Source: Acidimicrobiaceae bacterium
GTDB lineage: Bacteria; Actinomycetota; Acidimicrobiia; Acidimicrobiales; Ilumatobacteraceae
Length of the DNA stretch: 64,000 bases
NCBI GenBank assembly: GCA_947446815.1
Contig: CANFGT010000003.1
Coordinates: 62,001-126,000 of the forward strand
Direction: 5' to 3'
Part shown: in pieces, positions 1 to 8,936 of the stretch
Layout: every line of letters begins with the position of its first letter
Numbering within the stretch: position 1 is the first letter of the stretch
Position numbers and translations under genes: made by a program
The notes under the pieces: generated by a model
Told to the model about the DNA's origin: nothing
Database searches by the model: none
The model's input: only the letters and a program-made list of their open reading frames with translations

Positions 1-64
1 AGAACCGACGACACATTTCAAAGTTGTTGCGCATGAAAGCTTGCGCAGTGCCACCTTCAAAGAA

Positions 65-682
65 TTAACGCATTTCAGAATTCTGAGGAAGCATGCGGCG
101 CCGCCGCCACCTTTTACGAATGGGTCCAGTGGCGTATTTGCTTGTTGCGCCGATGAGCGCGGTGGAAATCAGAACGCGAGGAAGTATTGCCAACTTGGCA
201 AGGTGCGGCGCAAGAGCGATTGATGAGATGAGGGCAATGGGGTAAATCCAGGCGATATCGGCCACGAATCGCCCTGTCTTGCTGCGATGTCGGTCAACTT
301 CGCCGAGTGCGTTGAAGAACTCTTCAGTACCTGCAGTGACCGTAACGCGCTCAGAATTGATCAATTTGTCACCACGCTCACGCAAAGATTGACGAACTTC
401 TGAACGCTCCCATCGACGCAATGAAATGACGTCAGCAAAGCGAAACACCATCTGATAGGTAGAGCCACCTTGGTCGGGGCGAAGTGTCGTGGCTCCGAGA
501 CAACCTGGGGCTTCCTGCACTGCTTGTTGCATTTCGTTACACCACTGTTCAAATTCATCCAGATGATCCCGCTGTGGAACTCGGGCAATAGTGACGGTGA
601 CAGTGCTAGGAGCAATCTTTGGGAGCTTGCCGGTCTCGAAGTTTCCTGTTAAGTCGGCCATGAGGGTTACGGTAGTGGTCAT
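65..682 (-). CDS. Antibiotic-biosynthesis-monooxygenase (ABM) domain membrane protein
   Basis: The 205-residue product has an N-terminal ferredoxin-like ABM domain (about residues 18-115; a VTVTIARVP strand, then a 'PGCLGATTLRP' segment typical of the fold). It ends in a hydrophobic helix (about 150-185) and an Arg-rich tail, which suggests a membrane-anchored cytoplasmic domain. Members of this family with a C-terminal membrane part are known from actinobacteria, but their substrate is not. I chose ATG at 682 because GGAG lies 6-9 bases upstream and the conserved part begins soon after. The divergent flavoprotein gene starts only 24 bases away, and the two ribosome-binding sites form one small palindrome (CTCC-ATG-GGAG). 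Co-regulation with the quinone-reductase-like genes is an inference. Confidence 0.72.
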   Translation of the reverse strand: MTTTVTLMADLTGNFETGKLPKIAPSTVTVTIARVPQRDHLDEFEQWCNEMQQAVQEAPGCLGATTLRPDQGGSTYQMVFRFADVISLRRWERSEVRQSLRERGDKLINSERVTVTAGTEEFFNALGEVDRHRSKTGRFVADIAWIYPIALISSIALAPHLAKLAILPRVLISTALIGATSKYATGPIRKRWRRRRMLPQNSEMR

Positions 683-706
683 CCCGTCTCCATGGGAGTC
701 ATCTCT

Positions 707-1294
707 ATGCGTGCTCTCGTTGTCTATTGCCATCCTGTTGAAGGAAGTTTGTGTTCTGCAATGCGAGATGCCGCGATTCACGGCCTGACATCTGCGGGTC
801 ATCAGGTAGATGTCGTCGACCTTTGTGCCGAGAATTTCAACCCGGTCATGCCTGCAGAGGAGTGGCAGTTCTATATGGCGGGAGAGCAAGTACAAAATCC
901 GGTGTTACGGCGCTACATCGAGTTGGTGCAGAGAAGCGAAATACTTGTTTTTGTGTATCCAACGTGGTGGTCAGGCTTGCCTGCACAACTCAAAGGGTGG
1001 TTAGAGCGAGTTCTTGTTGTCAATGTCGCTTTTGTTTTTAATGAGCAGAATCGAGTGCGCCCTGGGCTCAAGCAATTGCGCCGAATACATGTGATCTCAA
1101 CGTATGGTTCGCCAAAGTTGTATGTGCAAATCGTCAATGACAATGGGCGACGGATACTTTCCCGCGCTTTGCGTTTTTGTGGAACTTGGCGGACTCGTAC
1201 GTCGCATCAAGGTCTGTATTCACTTGATACATCCACTAGTGAAAGCCGTCAGAAATTTCTATCTGACATTGAGAAAAAGACAGCCTCACTATGA
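707..1294 (+). CDS. NAD(P)H dehydrogenase (quinone)-like flavoprotein, copy 1
   Basis: This 195-residue protein has a flavodoxin-like fold of the KefF/MdaB/NQO family. It opens with a beta-strand and phosphate loop (ALVVYCHPVEGSLCSAM) and carries the family signature 'VYPTWWSGLPAQLKGWLERV' at about residues 83-102, followed by 'STYGSPK'. These features predict FMN or FAD binding and two-electron reduction of quinones or similar compounds by NAD(P)H in the cytoplasm. ATG 707 is preferred over the in-frame ATG 692 because GGGAG sits 8 bases upstream of 707. Its stop overlaps the start of a paralogous gene (ATGA), so the two are translationally coupled. The substrate cannot be read from the sequence. 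Confidence 0.82.
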   Translation: MRALVVYCHPVEGSLCSAMRDAAIHGLTSAGHQVDVVDLCAENFNPVMPAEEWQFYMAGEQVQNPVLRRYIELVQRSEILVFVYPTWWSGLPAQLKGWLERVLVVNVAFVFNEQNRVRPGLKQLRRIHVISTYGSPKLYVQIVNDNGRRILSRALRFCGTWRTRTSHQGLYSLDTSTSESRQKFLSDIEKKTASL

Positions 1295-1902
1295 AGGTGC
1301 TCGTCATATCTGCACATCCATCAGAGAATTCATATATACATTCTCTAAGGAAAGTGGTTCTTCATGAATTAGAAGTCTTGCGCCATGAAGTGAGACATCG
1401 TGATTTATACGCCGAAAACTTCAACCCTGTCTTTAGCGCGTACGAACGGGTGAACCACGTTGGCAATCTCGAGCAGAAATTACAGGCACTTCCTGATCTC
1501 CGGTCGCACGTTGAAGACATTCAATGGGCCGACGCATTGGTTCTTGTCTATCCAACGTGGTGGTCTGGTCAGCCAGCCATTCTGAAGGGTTGGATTGATC
1601 GTGTTTTGATGAACGAAGTCGCCTGGGTACTTCCTGAAGGAGCCAGCAGAATTAAGCCACTTCTTGGGAATATTCGCAATGTCATCGTTGTCACCACTCA
1701 TGGGTCTACAAAGTTTGTTAATGCTCTACAGGGTGAATCAGGAAAACGGACTGCGTTCCGGTCAATTCGTCTGATGTTTCATTTGCGCACGCGATGCCAT
1801 TGGATTGGTATGTATGCGCTTGATCACATTCCACATGCAGAACGTGGGAAGTTGATCACGAAGGTTCGACGACGGATCCGTCGATATTTGCCTTCTGCCT
1901 AG
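1291..1902 (+). CDS. NAD(P)H dehydrogenase (quinone)-like flavoprotein, copy 2
   Basis: This is a 203-residue paralogue of the preceding gene with the same architecture: an 'ISAHPSENSYIHSL' phosphate loop, 'YPTWWSGQPAILKGWIDRV' at about residues 86-104, and 'TTHGSTK'. It starts inside the stop codon of copy 1 (ATGA overlap), which points to a coupled pair and possibly a heterodimer, since this family is dimeric. Its 3' end overlaps by 47 bases the 3' end of the convergent membrane-protein gene, so the last 15 or so codons are read on both strands. Residues equivalent to the flavin loop are kept in both copies, so neither looks decayed. Confidence 0.82.
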   Translation: MKVLVISAHPSENSYIHSLRKVVLHELEVLRHEVRHRDLYAENFNPVFSAYERVNHVGNLEQKLQALPDLRSHVEDIQWADALVLVYPTWWSGQPAILKGWIDRVLMNEVAWVLPEGASRIKPLLGNIRNVIVVTTHGSTKFVNALQGESGKRTAFRSIRLMFHLRTRCHWIGMYALDHIPHAERGKLITKVRRRIRRYLPSA

Positions 1903-3154
1903 CACAAGGCAAAGCGAGAACTGCAGAGACACACGCAATAAGGCGAAGTGCCGCAGCAGATGTCACTGCATGTCGTGGATGTTCAATTCCTGAGGACAAC
2001 ATTGAAATCGTATAAACGCCAAGGCCAGAGATGGCAAAGGCAAGAAGCATCGTGAATTCTTTTGGTTTCTTGAAAAAGACAACAACGAGTGAGCCAATTC
2101 CTATTAGAGACCACAACTCCCATGCGCCAAACAGGACCCGAGGAATCATTGGGCCGTTGTCGAGCGGAAGAAAGTCATCATTAGGAGGAGAAAGAGTGGC
2201 ATTGGTTAACGATGTGATCCGAGAAAGTGAATCCTGCGGGTGTGTCCCAATGAACCGTGCATAAGTTTTCCAGCCATGCTCCGTCACCCAGCGAGCGAGT
2301 TCTACGCCACCAATGCGCATTAATGAAGGCGGCTGCTGTCCTGTAGGTAAATCAACAATCGCTGCAACATCGCTAGGAAGTTGCTCGGCAAAGTCATAGC
2401 CAAGAGCGTCTCTCATTCCGACACTCGTCGGCATCCCATGTTGTTGAAACCATAGGAAGCGTTCGTCATTACGTAGAACTCTGTCTTGTAACACGGTGTA
2501 GAAGTTGAGAGTAGAAGTAGATGAGTTTGCTCGTACTTGGAGAACGCCGACAAGCAAAATAAATACAAGAAATGCCGTGGAAAGGTTTGCGCGTTTGCCA
2601 CGACTTGCTACGAGTGCGATGAATGGCGCGGCAAGAACGACAGCAAGGATCCATAGATGAACTGGTCGAGTCAGTGCACAAGAAAAAATGGAAACAAGCC
2701 AGATGGAAACTGTCAGGGGAGAACGTTGACGTTGAACGTTGATGGTGGACGCGACCGCAAAAACCATGAAGGTAATTCCAAGCGACTCGGACAAAATGGT
2801 GAGGTCGTAACGCACCACTTGAGGCGAGACACCGAGTAACAAAATAAAAGTGAGCACGATGCGCGGATATTGAGATGTGCGTGCCATCAATAACGCGACC
2901 CAGGTCCAAGCAGCGACACCAAGAAGAATTTGTGTGGCCACTCGTGCTGGGTCGCTGTGAATGAGGGAGTAGAGAATTGGAATGGGTCCAATTCGATTAA
3001 CGGGGCCAAAGAGACGAAAGAATTCATATCCGATGGTGTCGGGGAAGCGAGCGATGGGTTGACCGAGGGATGCAAAGACTCGGATAATGGCGGCGAGCGC
3101 GATTGCAAGCGGGAAAAATACTGATGTGCGCATCAATGTGCTCAGACGACGCAT
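1856..3154 (-). CDS. Polytopic membrane protein of unknown function
   Basis: The product is 432 residues with about ten hydrophobic segments and a soluble loop in the middle (about residues 205-330) that contains 'NDERFLWFQQHGMPTS' and 'ALGYDFAEQLPSD'. The layout of N-terminal helices, a large extracytoplasmic loop and further helices resembles GT-C type glycosyltransferases or O-antigen-ligase-like proteins. I see no diagnostic DxD or ExD near the first loop that would settle this. An internal ATG seven codons downstream is an alternative start. It is transcribed away from the quinone oxidoreductase gene and converges, with overlap, on the flavoprotein pair. I would annotate it only as an integral membrane protein. 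Confidence 0.65.
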   Translation of the reverse strand: MRRLSTLMRTSVFFPLAIALAAIIRVFASLGQPIARFPDTIGYEFFRLFGPVNRIGPIPILYSLIHSDPARVATQILLGVAAWTWVALLMARTSQYPRIVLTFILLLGVSPQVVRYDLTILSESLGITFMVFAVASTINVQRQRSPLTVSIWLVSIFSCALTRPVHLWILAVVLAAPFIALVASRGKRANLSTAFLVFILLVGVLQVRANSSTSTLNFYTVLQDRVLRNDERFLWFQQHGMPTSVGMRDALGYDFAEQLPSDVAAIVDLPTGQQPPSLMRIGGVELARWVTEHGWKTYARFIGTHPQDSLSRITSLTNATLSPPNDDFLPLDNGPMIPRVLFGAWELWSLIGIGSLVVVFFKKPKEFTMLLAFAISGLGVYTISMLSSGIEHPRHAVTSAAALRLIACVSAVLALPCARQKANIDGSVVEPS

Positions 3155-3207
3155 ATATGTACGGTACTCGGGTCACGCTAGCCACTGGGGCGTCTAGTAC
3201 GGTCGCC

Positions 3208-4185
3208 ATGATGAAGACACTGTTGGTAGAAGCCCTTGGTTCAGTTGATGATTTGAAGATTGTGGAGATGGAAACTCCAAAGGTCGGCGCAGGTCACGTG
3301 AAGATTGAAATTTTGGCGTGTGGCCTCAATTATGTCGATGCATTGATGATTGAAGGCAAGTATCAAATAAAGCCTCCCGTTCCGTATCGCCCAGGTTCTG
3401 AAGTTGTCGGTCGAGTTGTTGAAGTTGCATCGGATGTCACTCGCGCAAAAGTGGGTGACCGCGTATTTGCGCCAGTGGGTATCGGGGGATTCTCTAATGA
3501 AGCGGTGCTACATGAATCTCGAGTGATTCCGATTCCGGCGAATCTCACCGACGGACAAGGCGCAACTTTTATGCAGAGCTATCTCACCGCGTGGTTCGCT
3601 TTTAATTTCCGTGCATCCCTTGTCAAGGGCGACACCATGCTGGTGTTGGGTGCAGGAGGCGGCGTTGGGCTCGCTGGAGTAGACCTTGCAGTTTCCATGG
3701 GAGTGCGCGTGATTGCCGCTGCATCATCGGAAGAGAAGCGTCAGCTAGCGCTAAATCACGGAGCTTTCGCGGTCATTGATACGACTACAGAAGATGTCAA
3801 AGTACGTGCTCGCGAACTAGCGGATAATCAATTAGATCTTGTGTACGACCCCGTCGGTGGAGAACTGGCAGAGCAGGCGCTTCGTGCGCTTGCACCTGGT
3901 GGTCAATACATGGTGGTGGGATTCGTCGGAGGCATTCCCCGGCTTCCCGCCAATCACATTCTTCTGACAAACCGCACGGTGGTGGGAGTCGATTGGGGCG
4001 CATGGATGGCGCGTAATCAATTAGAGAATTCCAAAATACTGATGGAAGTTCTGGATGAAATTTCTCAAGGCAAGTTGCACCCTGTGGAACCAGTGACGTA
4101 CCCAATGTCGAGCGCTGCCCAGGCATTGCACGACATGCAGGATCGCAAGATTGCGGGCAAGGTCGCGCTTATTCCTGACTTTTAG
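3208..4185 (+). CDS. Zinc-free quinone oxidoreductase / MDR-family NADPH dehydrogenase
   Basis: The 325-residue protein belongs to the medium-chain dehydrogenase/reductase superfamily, NADPH:quinone oxidoreductase branch. The N-terminal GroES-like domain contains 'CGLNYVDALMIEGKY' and 'PGSEVVGRV'. The Rossmann domain follows, with the nucleotide loop 'LGAGGGVGLAGVDLA' at about residues 148-162 and 'DLVYDPVGG' at about 212-220. The cysteine cluster that binds structural zinc in true alcohol dehydrogenases is absent. I chose ATG 3208 because the family's N-terminus (KTLLVEALG) begins right after it; the open frame extends upstream without homology. Likely activity is NADPH-dependent reduction of quinones or enones in the cytoplasm. 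Confidence 0.83.
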   Translation: MMKTLLVEALGSVDDLKIVEMETPKVGAGHVKIEILACGLNYVDALMIEGKYQIKPPVPYRPGSEVVGRVVEVASDVTRAKVGDRVFAPVGIGGFSNEAVLHESRVIPIPANLTDGQGATFMQSYLTAWFAFNFRASLVKGDTMLVLGAGGGVGLAGVDLAVSMGVRVIAAASSEEKRQLALNHGAFAVIDTTTEDVKVRARELADNQLDLVYDPVGGELAEQALRALAPGGQYMVVGFVGGIPRLPANHILLTNRTVVGVDWGAWMARNQLENSKILMEVLDEISQGKLHPVEPVTYPMSSAAQALHDMQDRKIAGKVALIPDF

Positions 4186-4191
4186 TGATTG

Positions 4192-6225
4192 CTATGGGGT
4201 GCAGGTCGCAGTTCCAGCGTCATAGGCAAGATTGTCGGTTGCGTTCATAAAGGCCCACGAAAATGTTGTCGGGGTCAATGTCACCAAGACGACACCATGA
4301 TCGCTATTGGAACTGAACTGACTTCCTGGAGCGGTTGTTTCAATGGGGGTCGCTGGTGCACCACCTAATCCACTGATGATGAGGGGAACCCCGCCGGCTG
4401 CAGGAGTCCCAGCAGCATTGAGCGGTTCAAAGCGTTCGTAATGATGGTCATGGCCGGTGAAGACAACATCTGCACCACCATTCACAATTGCTTCCCAAAG
4501 TGGTCGCACACTTGAAGTGGCATACCTTCCACTTGAAACAAACGGATGATGCATCATGATCGCCGCACATCGACCATCGGCATGTGCACGTTGCAGTTCG
4601 CTGGTGAGCCACTGTGTTTGTGGTGAAGTCGCAGAGCAACCCGTGTATAACAATCCTTGGCACCAGGAATCTGTTGCGATGATTCGCCAACCGCCTGCGT
4701 TTGTTGACCAATACGACGGTGACATCTCCGAGAAGTAGTCCACGTATCCCGATGCGCCGCCCGTAATGTACTCATGGTTGCCTCGTATGGGATACGTGAT
4801 GTTTTTAAAACGTCCCCAAGTGGTGTCGTAGTTGTTCTTTAATTCTGGTGTGCTTGCGCCTTCGTATTGAAGATCTCCGAGAGCGACGACTGCATCAGGC
4901 AATAGCGAAGATGTCAATGTGGCTGTTGCAGATTCGCCACATTGCGAACCGATTGATCCGACGCCATTTGCATTACGCCGTGCTGCGTCACATGCAATGT
5001 CGCCCGCAACAACGAGGCGAGCAGAATTATCTGTGCCGATTGTCTTCATCTGAACACCGCTTTGCCAAACTGCGACTCCACGTGTTCGATTTCCACCACC
5101 GCTATCACCTAATTGCCCATACAAACCCTGACCCCAGCACCACATGGCTGATGTGGTCGAAGAAATTGCGCATGCGTGCGATGCACCTGCTGAAACGGTC
5201 GTTAATACTCCGACGTAAGCGGATGCAATAATTTTTTGAGGCGTTGACTGACGGATTGTATTTCCGTTACCAAGCTGGCCATATCGATTGCGCCCCCAAC
5301 ACCATGTGGTGTTGACAATTGTCGATGCACATACAAATTCGGAACCGGCGGTGACCGAAACGGGATTTTTTACTTTGAGCGTTGAGGGCATGGCCTGCGA
5401 TGCACCTGATGGCAATCCCAGTTGTGCATAGTTGTTGCGTCCCCAACACTGCACACTGCGAGCAATTGACTGAATGCATGTAAAGGCATCTCCTGTCGTG
5501 ACGGCTTGTGCACGCACCTTTGGAACAAGTGTGGGAACCAGTTTTTTCCCTGATGACTTCAAACCAAGTCGGTGGTACTGGTTTGATCCCCAGCACCACA
5601 CAGAACCAGTAGTGCGCACGGCACATGTATGGGAAACGCCAACATCGAGGGACCGCACTTTGTCGATGCGTGCTTGAACCGGTGTCGGGCTGCTGTTGTT
5701 GGTTCCGTCTCCCAACTGTCCATTGGTGTTAAGGCCCCAGCACCACACGTGTGAGTCCGTGAGAATTGCACATGAATGATTTGCGCCAACTGCAACAGAT
5801 GTAACAGAAGTCAGTGGAATCTGAACTGGTGAGACGGCATCGGTGCGGATCAGTGTGGGTGGGATTGCTAAGGGATCAAGAGTGGACGTCAATTGACCCC
5901 AACACCACAATGTTGCATCACTGCGAACTGCGCATGTTGTGTTTCCACCTGCAGCAACACGAACGACAGAGGAGATGAGTGAAGGTGAGAATGCTGAGGA
6001 CTTCGCCGTTGTGCCATTGCCCAGTTGTCCATGTGAATTGGAGCCGGTACACCAAACGGAGACATCGCGCACGATGCATGTGTGCTCGTTTCCTGCCGCC
6101 GGAGAGGACAGAGTTGGAACAACTTCTAGGCCTGGCACATTCGGAGATGCTGAATGTGCAATGGGTGCAGCAATCGATGCAAAGAGTGCAATGCTGAAGG
6201 CGCAGAGAAATGAAAAGAATTTCAT
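4192..6225 (-). CDS. Secreted RCC1-repeat protein fused to a purple-acid-phosphatase-like metallophosphoesterase
   Basis: This 677-residue protein begins with a signal peptide (hydrophobic core at residues 5-22, then 'AHSASP'). Residues 40 to about 395 contain seven repeats built on 'WCWGxNxxGQLGxGT' with a 'HTCAV' strand, that is, a bacterial RCC1-type beta-propeller whose repeats carry paired cysteines. From about residue 405 there is a calcineurin-like phosphoesterase with 'GDIACD', 'ALGDLQYEG', 'IRGNHEY', 'MMHHPF' and 'FTGHDHHYERF', which supply the expected metal ligands. The protein is probably exported and could act as an extracellular phosphatase docked through the propeller. The fusion is continuous in one frame with no sign of a sequencing error. 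Its substrate is unknown. Confidence 0.85.
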   Translation of the reverse strand: MKFFSFLCAFSIALFASIAAPIAHSASPNVPGLEVVPTLSSPAAGNEHTCIVRDVSVWCTGSNSHGQLGNGTTAKSSAFSPSLISSVVRVAAGGNTTCAVRSDATLWCWGQLTSTLDPLAIPPTLIRTDAVSPVQIPLTSVTSVAVGANHSCAILTDSHVWCWGLNTNGQLGDGTNNSSPTPVQARIDKVRSLDVGVSHTCAVRTTGSVWCWGSNQYHRLGLKSSGKKLVPTLVPKVRAQAVTTGDAFTCIQSIARSVQCWGRNNYAQLGLPSGASQAMPSTLKVKNPVSVTAGSEFVCASTIVNTTWCWGRNRYGQLGNGNTIRQSTPQKIIASAYVGVLTTVSAGASHACAISSTTSAMWCWGQGLYGQLGDSGGGNRTRGVAVWQSGVQMKTIGTDNSARLVVAGDIACDAARRNANGVGSIGSQCGESATATLTSSLLPDAVVALGDLQYEGASTPELKNNYDTTWGRFKNITYPIRGNHEYITGGASGYVDYFSEMSPSYWSTNAGGWRIIATDSWCQGLLYTGCSATSPQTQWLTSELQRAHADGRCAAIMMHHPFVSSGRYATSSVRPLWEAIVNGGADVVFTGHDHHYERFEPLNAAGTPAAGGVPLIISGLGGAPATPIETTAPGSQFSSNSDHGVVLVTLTPTTFSWAFMNATDNLAYDAGTATCTP

Positions 6226-6277
6226 GGGAGTCCTATCACGCTAGTGAGATAGGACTCTCGGTGTTGGTCGCGCCTTG

Positions 6278-7627
6278 TTACAAGGAGAATTGTGTGTATC
6301 CAGGTGCAGTGAGCGCCCAAGGCTGGATTTTTTCGAGATGTGCTGCAAGACCCAAAGCAAGCCCGTCTTGGAAACGGGGTGCTGTGATTTGGATACCGGA
6401 CGGGACGCCGTGTTCATCGAGACCCATTGGAACGGAGACTGCGGGATGCCCCGTGAGGTTTGCATCGGGAGTGTTCAGCGTGATCATTGGATCCTCAGTT
6501 TTACCTGCGCGAGTGGGCAGAGGTCCTTCGGCGGGCCATGACCGCGCATTAGCAGTAGGTGTGACCAGAACTGTTCCCGCAGTAAGGACATCATCGAATC
6601 GAGCCGAGACTTCATGTCGCTTTCGTTGTGCTGCGATGTATTGATCAATTGTCACGGTTGCCCCGAATCTCAACTGTGCTTGCACATAATCGCTTAATTG
6701 ATCCCACCGATGTTCTTCATGTCGAAGACTCTGTGTTAACTCGGCAGTGGAAATAACAAACCAATTCCAGATGGTGTCGTTGTCCGAAGGTGCATCAATT
6801 CGTTCAACAGAAATTCCACTCGCTTCGATTGCTGAGATAGTGCGCTCAAAGTTTTCTTCAATATCGGGGTCCACATCGGTACGAAATGTGCGGCAAGCGA
6901 CAACGCGAGTGGGCATGACTGGTTGAAAGTGCACACCATCTCGTGGGACGGACAAGAAATCGCCGCGTGCTTCGCCGAGCGTGACGGATGCTTCGGTGAT
7001 GACATCGGCAACGCTTGCGCAGGTGGTTCCCTGTGTTGAGAATTCAATCCATCGTGGCAACACATTGCGACCGATTGCGCCCATTGTGGGTTTGTATCCA
7101 ACGAGTCCCGATGATGCAGCTGGTCCACGAACACTGCCTCCACCATCTGATGTTGTTGCAAGAGGCGATAATCCTGCGGCCAGTGCTGCGGCGGAACCGC
7201 CGCTTGATCCTCCTGGAGACTTTTCTGTGTTCCACGGATTACGCGTTGCACCGAAGACTGAATTCGAGGTGAATGCGGTGGCACCAAATTCAGGGCTGTT
7301 GGTTCTGCCAATCACGATTGCACCTGCAGCACGGAGGCGCTCAACAACAGTGTCATCCACTTCGTCGGGAGCGGCATCAACGTATAAGCGTGAACCGGAG
7401 GTTGTGACGTGGCCTTTGACGCGAGCCATGTCTTTGACAAGTAATGGCAATCCGGCGAGTGCGCCTTGTCGTGAGTGCGCGCGGGCTGTTTCTAATGCTT
7501 CCTCTGCGTATACAGCAACGACTGCATTAAGTTCCTTTGCTGCCTGGATACGGCGAAGACTTTCGTTGACAAGGTCAACGGGGTCGACGACGCCGGAACG
7601 GACTTGATGTGCGATTTCTGCAAGCAT
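6278..7627 (-). CDS. Amidase-signature family hydrolase
   Basis: The 449-residue product has the complete Ser-cisSer-Lys triad of the amidase signature family: Lys65 in 'LLVKDM', the Gly/Ser-rich stretch 'SPGGSSGGSAA' at residues 137-147, and the nucleophile Ser165 in 'DGGGSVRGPA'. Length and C-terminal features ('HPAVSVPMG') fit amidases such as indoleacetamide hydrolase or enantioselective amidases. The GatB and GatC subunits are not nearby, so it is unlikely to be a GatA. It is codirectional with the double TetR gene upstream (33-base gap) and with the RCC1 fusion downstream. The substrate cannot be assigned. Confidence 0.85.
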   Translation of the reverse strand: MLAEIAHQVRSGVVDPVDLVNESLRRIQAAKELNAVVAVYAEEALETARAHSRQGALAGLPLLVKDMARVKGHVTTSGSRLYVDAAPDEVDDTVVERLRAAGAIVIGRTNSPEFGATAFTSNSVFGATRNPWNTEKSPGGSSGGSAAALAAGLSPLATTSDGGGSVRGPAASSGLVGYKPTMGAIGRNVLPRWIEFSTQGTTCASVADVITEASVTLGEARGDFLSVPRDGVHFQPVMPTRVVACRTFRTDVDPDIEENFERTISAIEASGISVERIDAPSDNDTIWNWFVISTAELTQSLRHEEHRWDQLSDYVQAQLRFGATVTIDQYIAAQRKRHEVSARFDDVLTAGTVLVTPTANARSWPAEGPLPTRAGKTEDPMITLNTPDANLTGHPAVSVPMGLDEHGVPSGIQITAPRFQDGLALGLAAHLEKIQPWALTAPGYTQFSL

Positions 7628-7660
7628 GAATTGAGACTAGTGATGTCTCAGGGTCAGCGA

Positions 7661-8854
7661 TTACCGAACTGGAACCCAGCGCCAATCAAGGGATGCAATT
7701 GTTGGGTCAACTATTTCAAAGATGGAGAGGCCGATAACTGTGGATCGTGAAGACATGCCAGTGTCAAGCCGAATCGCTGCATTCGCGGGAGCCTTTTCGG
7801 CTGCTTGCAAAATAGTGCTGCGTGCATTTGCCGCGTATCCAGCAATCTGTGTAGAAATCGCTTCTGAATGGCGTGCAGCAATAAAGCTTTCTAAGCGGAA
7901 TCGACGCCATTGCACATAAGACGGTGACATGTAATTGGACAAGATTTGAGTGACCATTGCGCGTTGATCGGGCGCAGTGAAAACTCCAGCCCAAGATCGA
8001 GCGTCATTGGCAGTTTGAGGAGGAAAGAGCACCTCAAGGCAATCAGCAACGAGCGAATCCTTGTTCTCGTATAGACCATAAATTGCTCCCACGCTCACGC
8101 CAGCGCGGCGAGCAATACGTGAGACCGTTGCTCGGTGAACGCCTGACCGAGCGATGACATATTCGCTGGCTGAGATAAGCGCATCCCGGACGTCGTCATA
8201 TGTCGTAGGGAATGCATATGGAGAAATTTCACGTACCGGACCTGCTGGTTTTGATGGCTTCGTAGTGCTTTGTAACTTGACCATGAATGAATCCAGAAAT
8301 GGAAACGGATCAATGTTTTCAATAGATTCGTTGTTGTAAACAGAGTTAAGAAGTGCGGCACCAAACACCGTGCAGACTGCGCCAACTGCAGCTTGTCGAT
8401 CTGCGCCATCGGTTGATGGTCCTACTCCGTAATCGTCCATGAGCCCGTTGATATCTCGTTGTACAACTTCGGCGATGACTTCATCTCGTCGTGAAGCAAC
8501 GATGACTTCCATTGCGCTTCCTAAGTCTGGAACAGCATCTGGTGCACTCGCGGCGACGAACAGTTCTCTGATGCGCTCAGAATTTCCGTTGTTCTTTGCA
8601 ATCACCGACTGAATCAGAAGCGACAAGATTTCGGACAGCATCGGCCAGATACTTTTCTCCCAAGCAAGAACAACCAACTCGGAGCGATCATCACAACGTG
8701 CATAAATAGCACCACTAGAGAATCCGGCGTCAGCGGCGACGCGGGTGAGCGCCATCTGGTCGACGCCAACAGTGCGTACGGCCTTGGCTGCACTCTGAGC
8801 AACTTTGAGATCAGTCTGACGAGATTTCTCAGATTGTCGACTTGTAAGCGCCAT
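7661..8854 (-). CDS. Tandem TetR-family regulator with two HTH domains in one chain
   Basis: This 397-residue protein contains two separate TetR N-terminal DNA-binding domains. The first is at residues 15-65, with the helix-turn-helix around 'LTRVAADAGFSSGAIYARCDD'. The second is at about 220-270, around 'VSRIARRAGVSVGAIYGLYEN'. Each is followed by a helical region of ligand-domain size. Normal TetR repressors are about 200 residues and dimerise, so this looks like a covalent dimer or a fused duplicate. The two halves are clearly diverged, which argues against a recent tandem duplication artefact. It lies upstream of the amidase gene in the same direction, so the amidase is a candidate target. 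No ligand can be inferred. Confidence 0.83.
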   Translation of the reverse strand: MALTSRQSEKSRQTDLKVAQSAAKAVRTVGVDQMALTRVAADAGFSSGAIYARCDDRSELVVLAWEKSIWPMLSEILSLLIQSVIAKNNGNSERIRELFVAASAPDAVPDLGSAMEVIVASRRDEVIAEVVQRDINGLMDDYGVGPSTDGADRQAAVGAVCTVFGAALLNSVYNNESIENIDPFPFLDSFMVKLQSTTKPSKPAGPVREISPYAFPTTYDDVRDALISASEYVIARSGVHRATVSRIARRAGVSVGAIYGLYENKDSLVADCLEVLFPPQTANDARSWAGVFTAPDQRAMVTQILSNYMSPSYVQWRRFRLESFIAARHSEAISTQIAGYAANARSTILQAAEKAPANAAIRLDTGMSSRSTVIGLSIFEIVDPTIASLDWRWVPVR

Positions 8855-8936
8855 AGAAAGATTGTCTCACAGCATCTTGTGATTTGCCGATGCGCTGTGA
8901 GTGGGTTCTATTCGTAGCGAGGACGGCAAACCGTGG

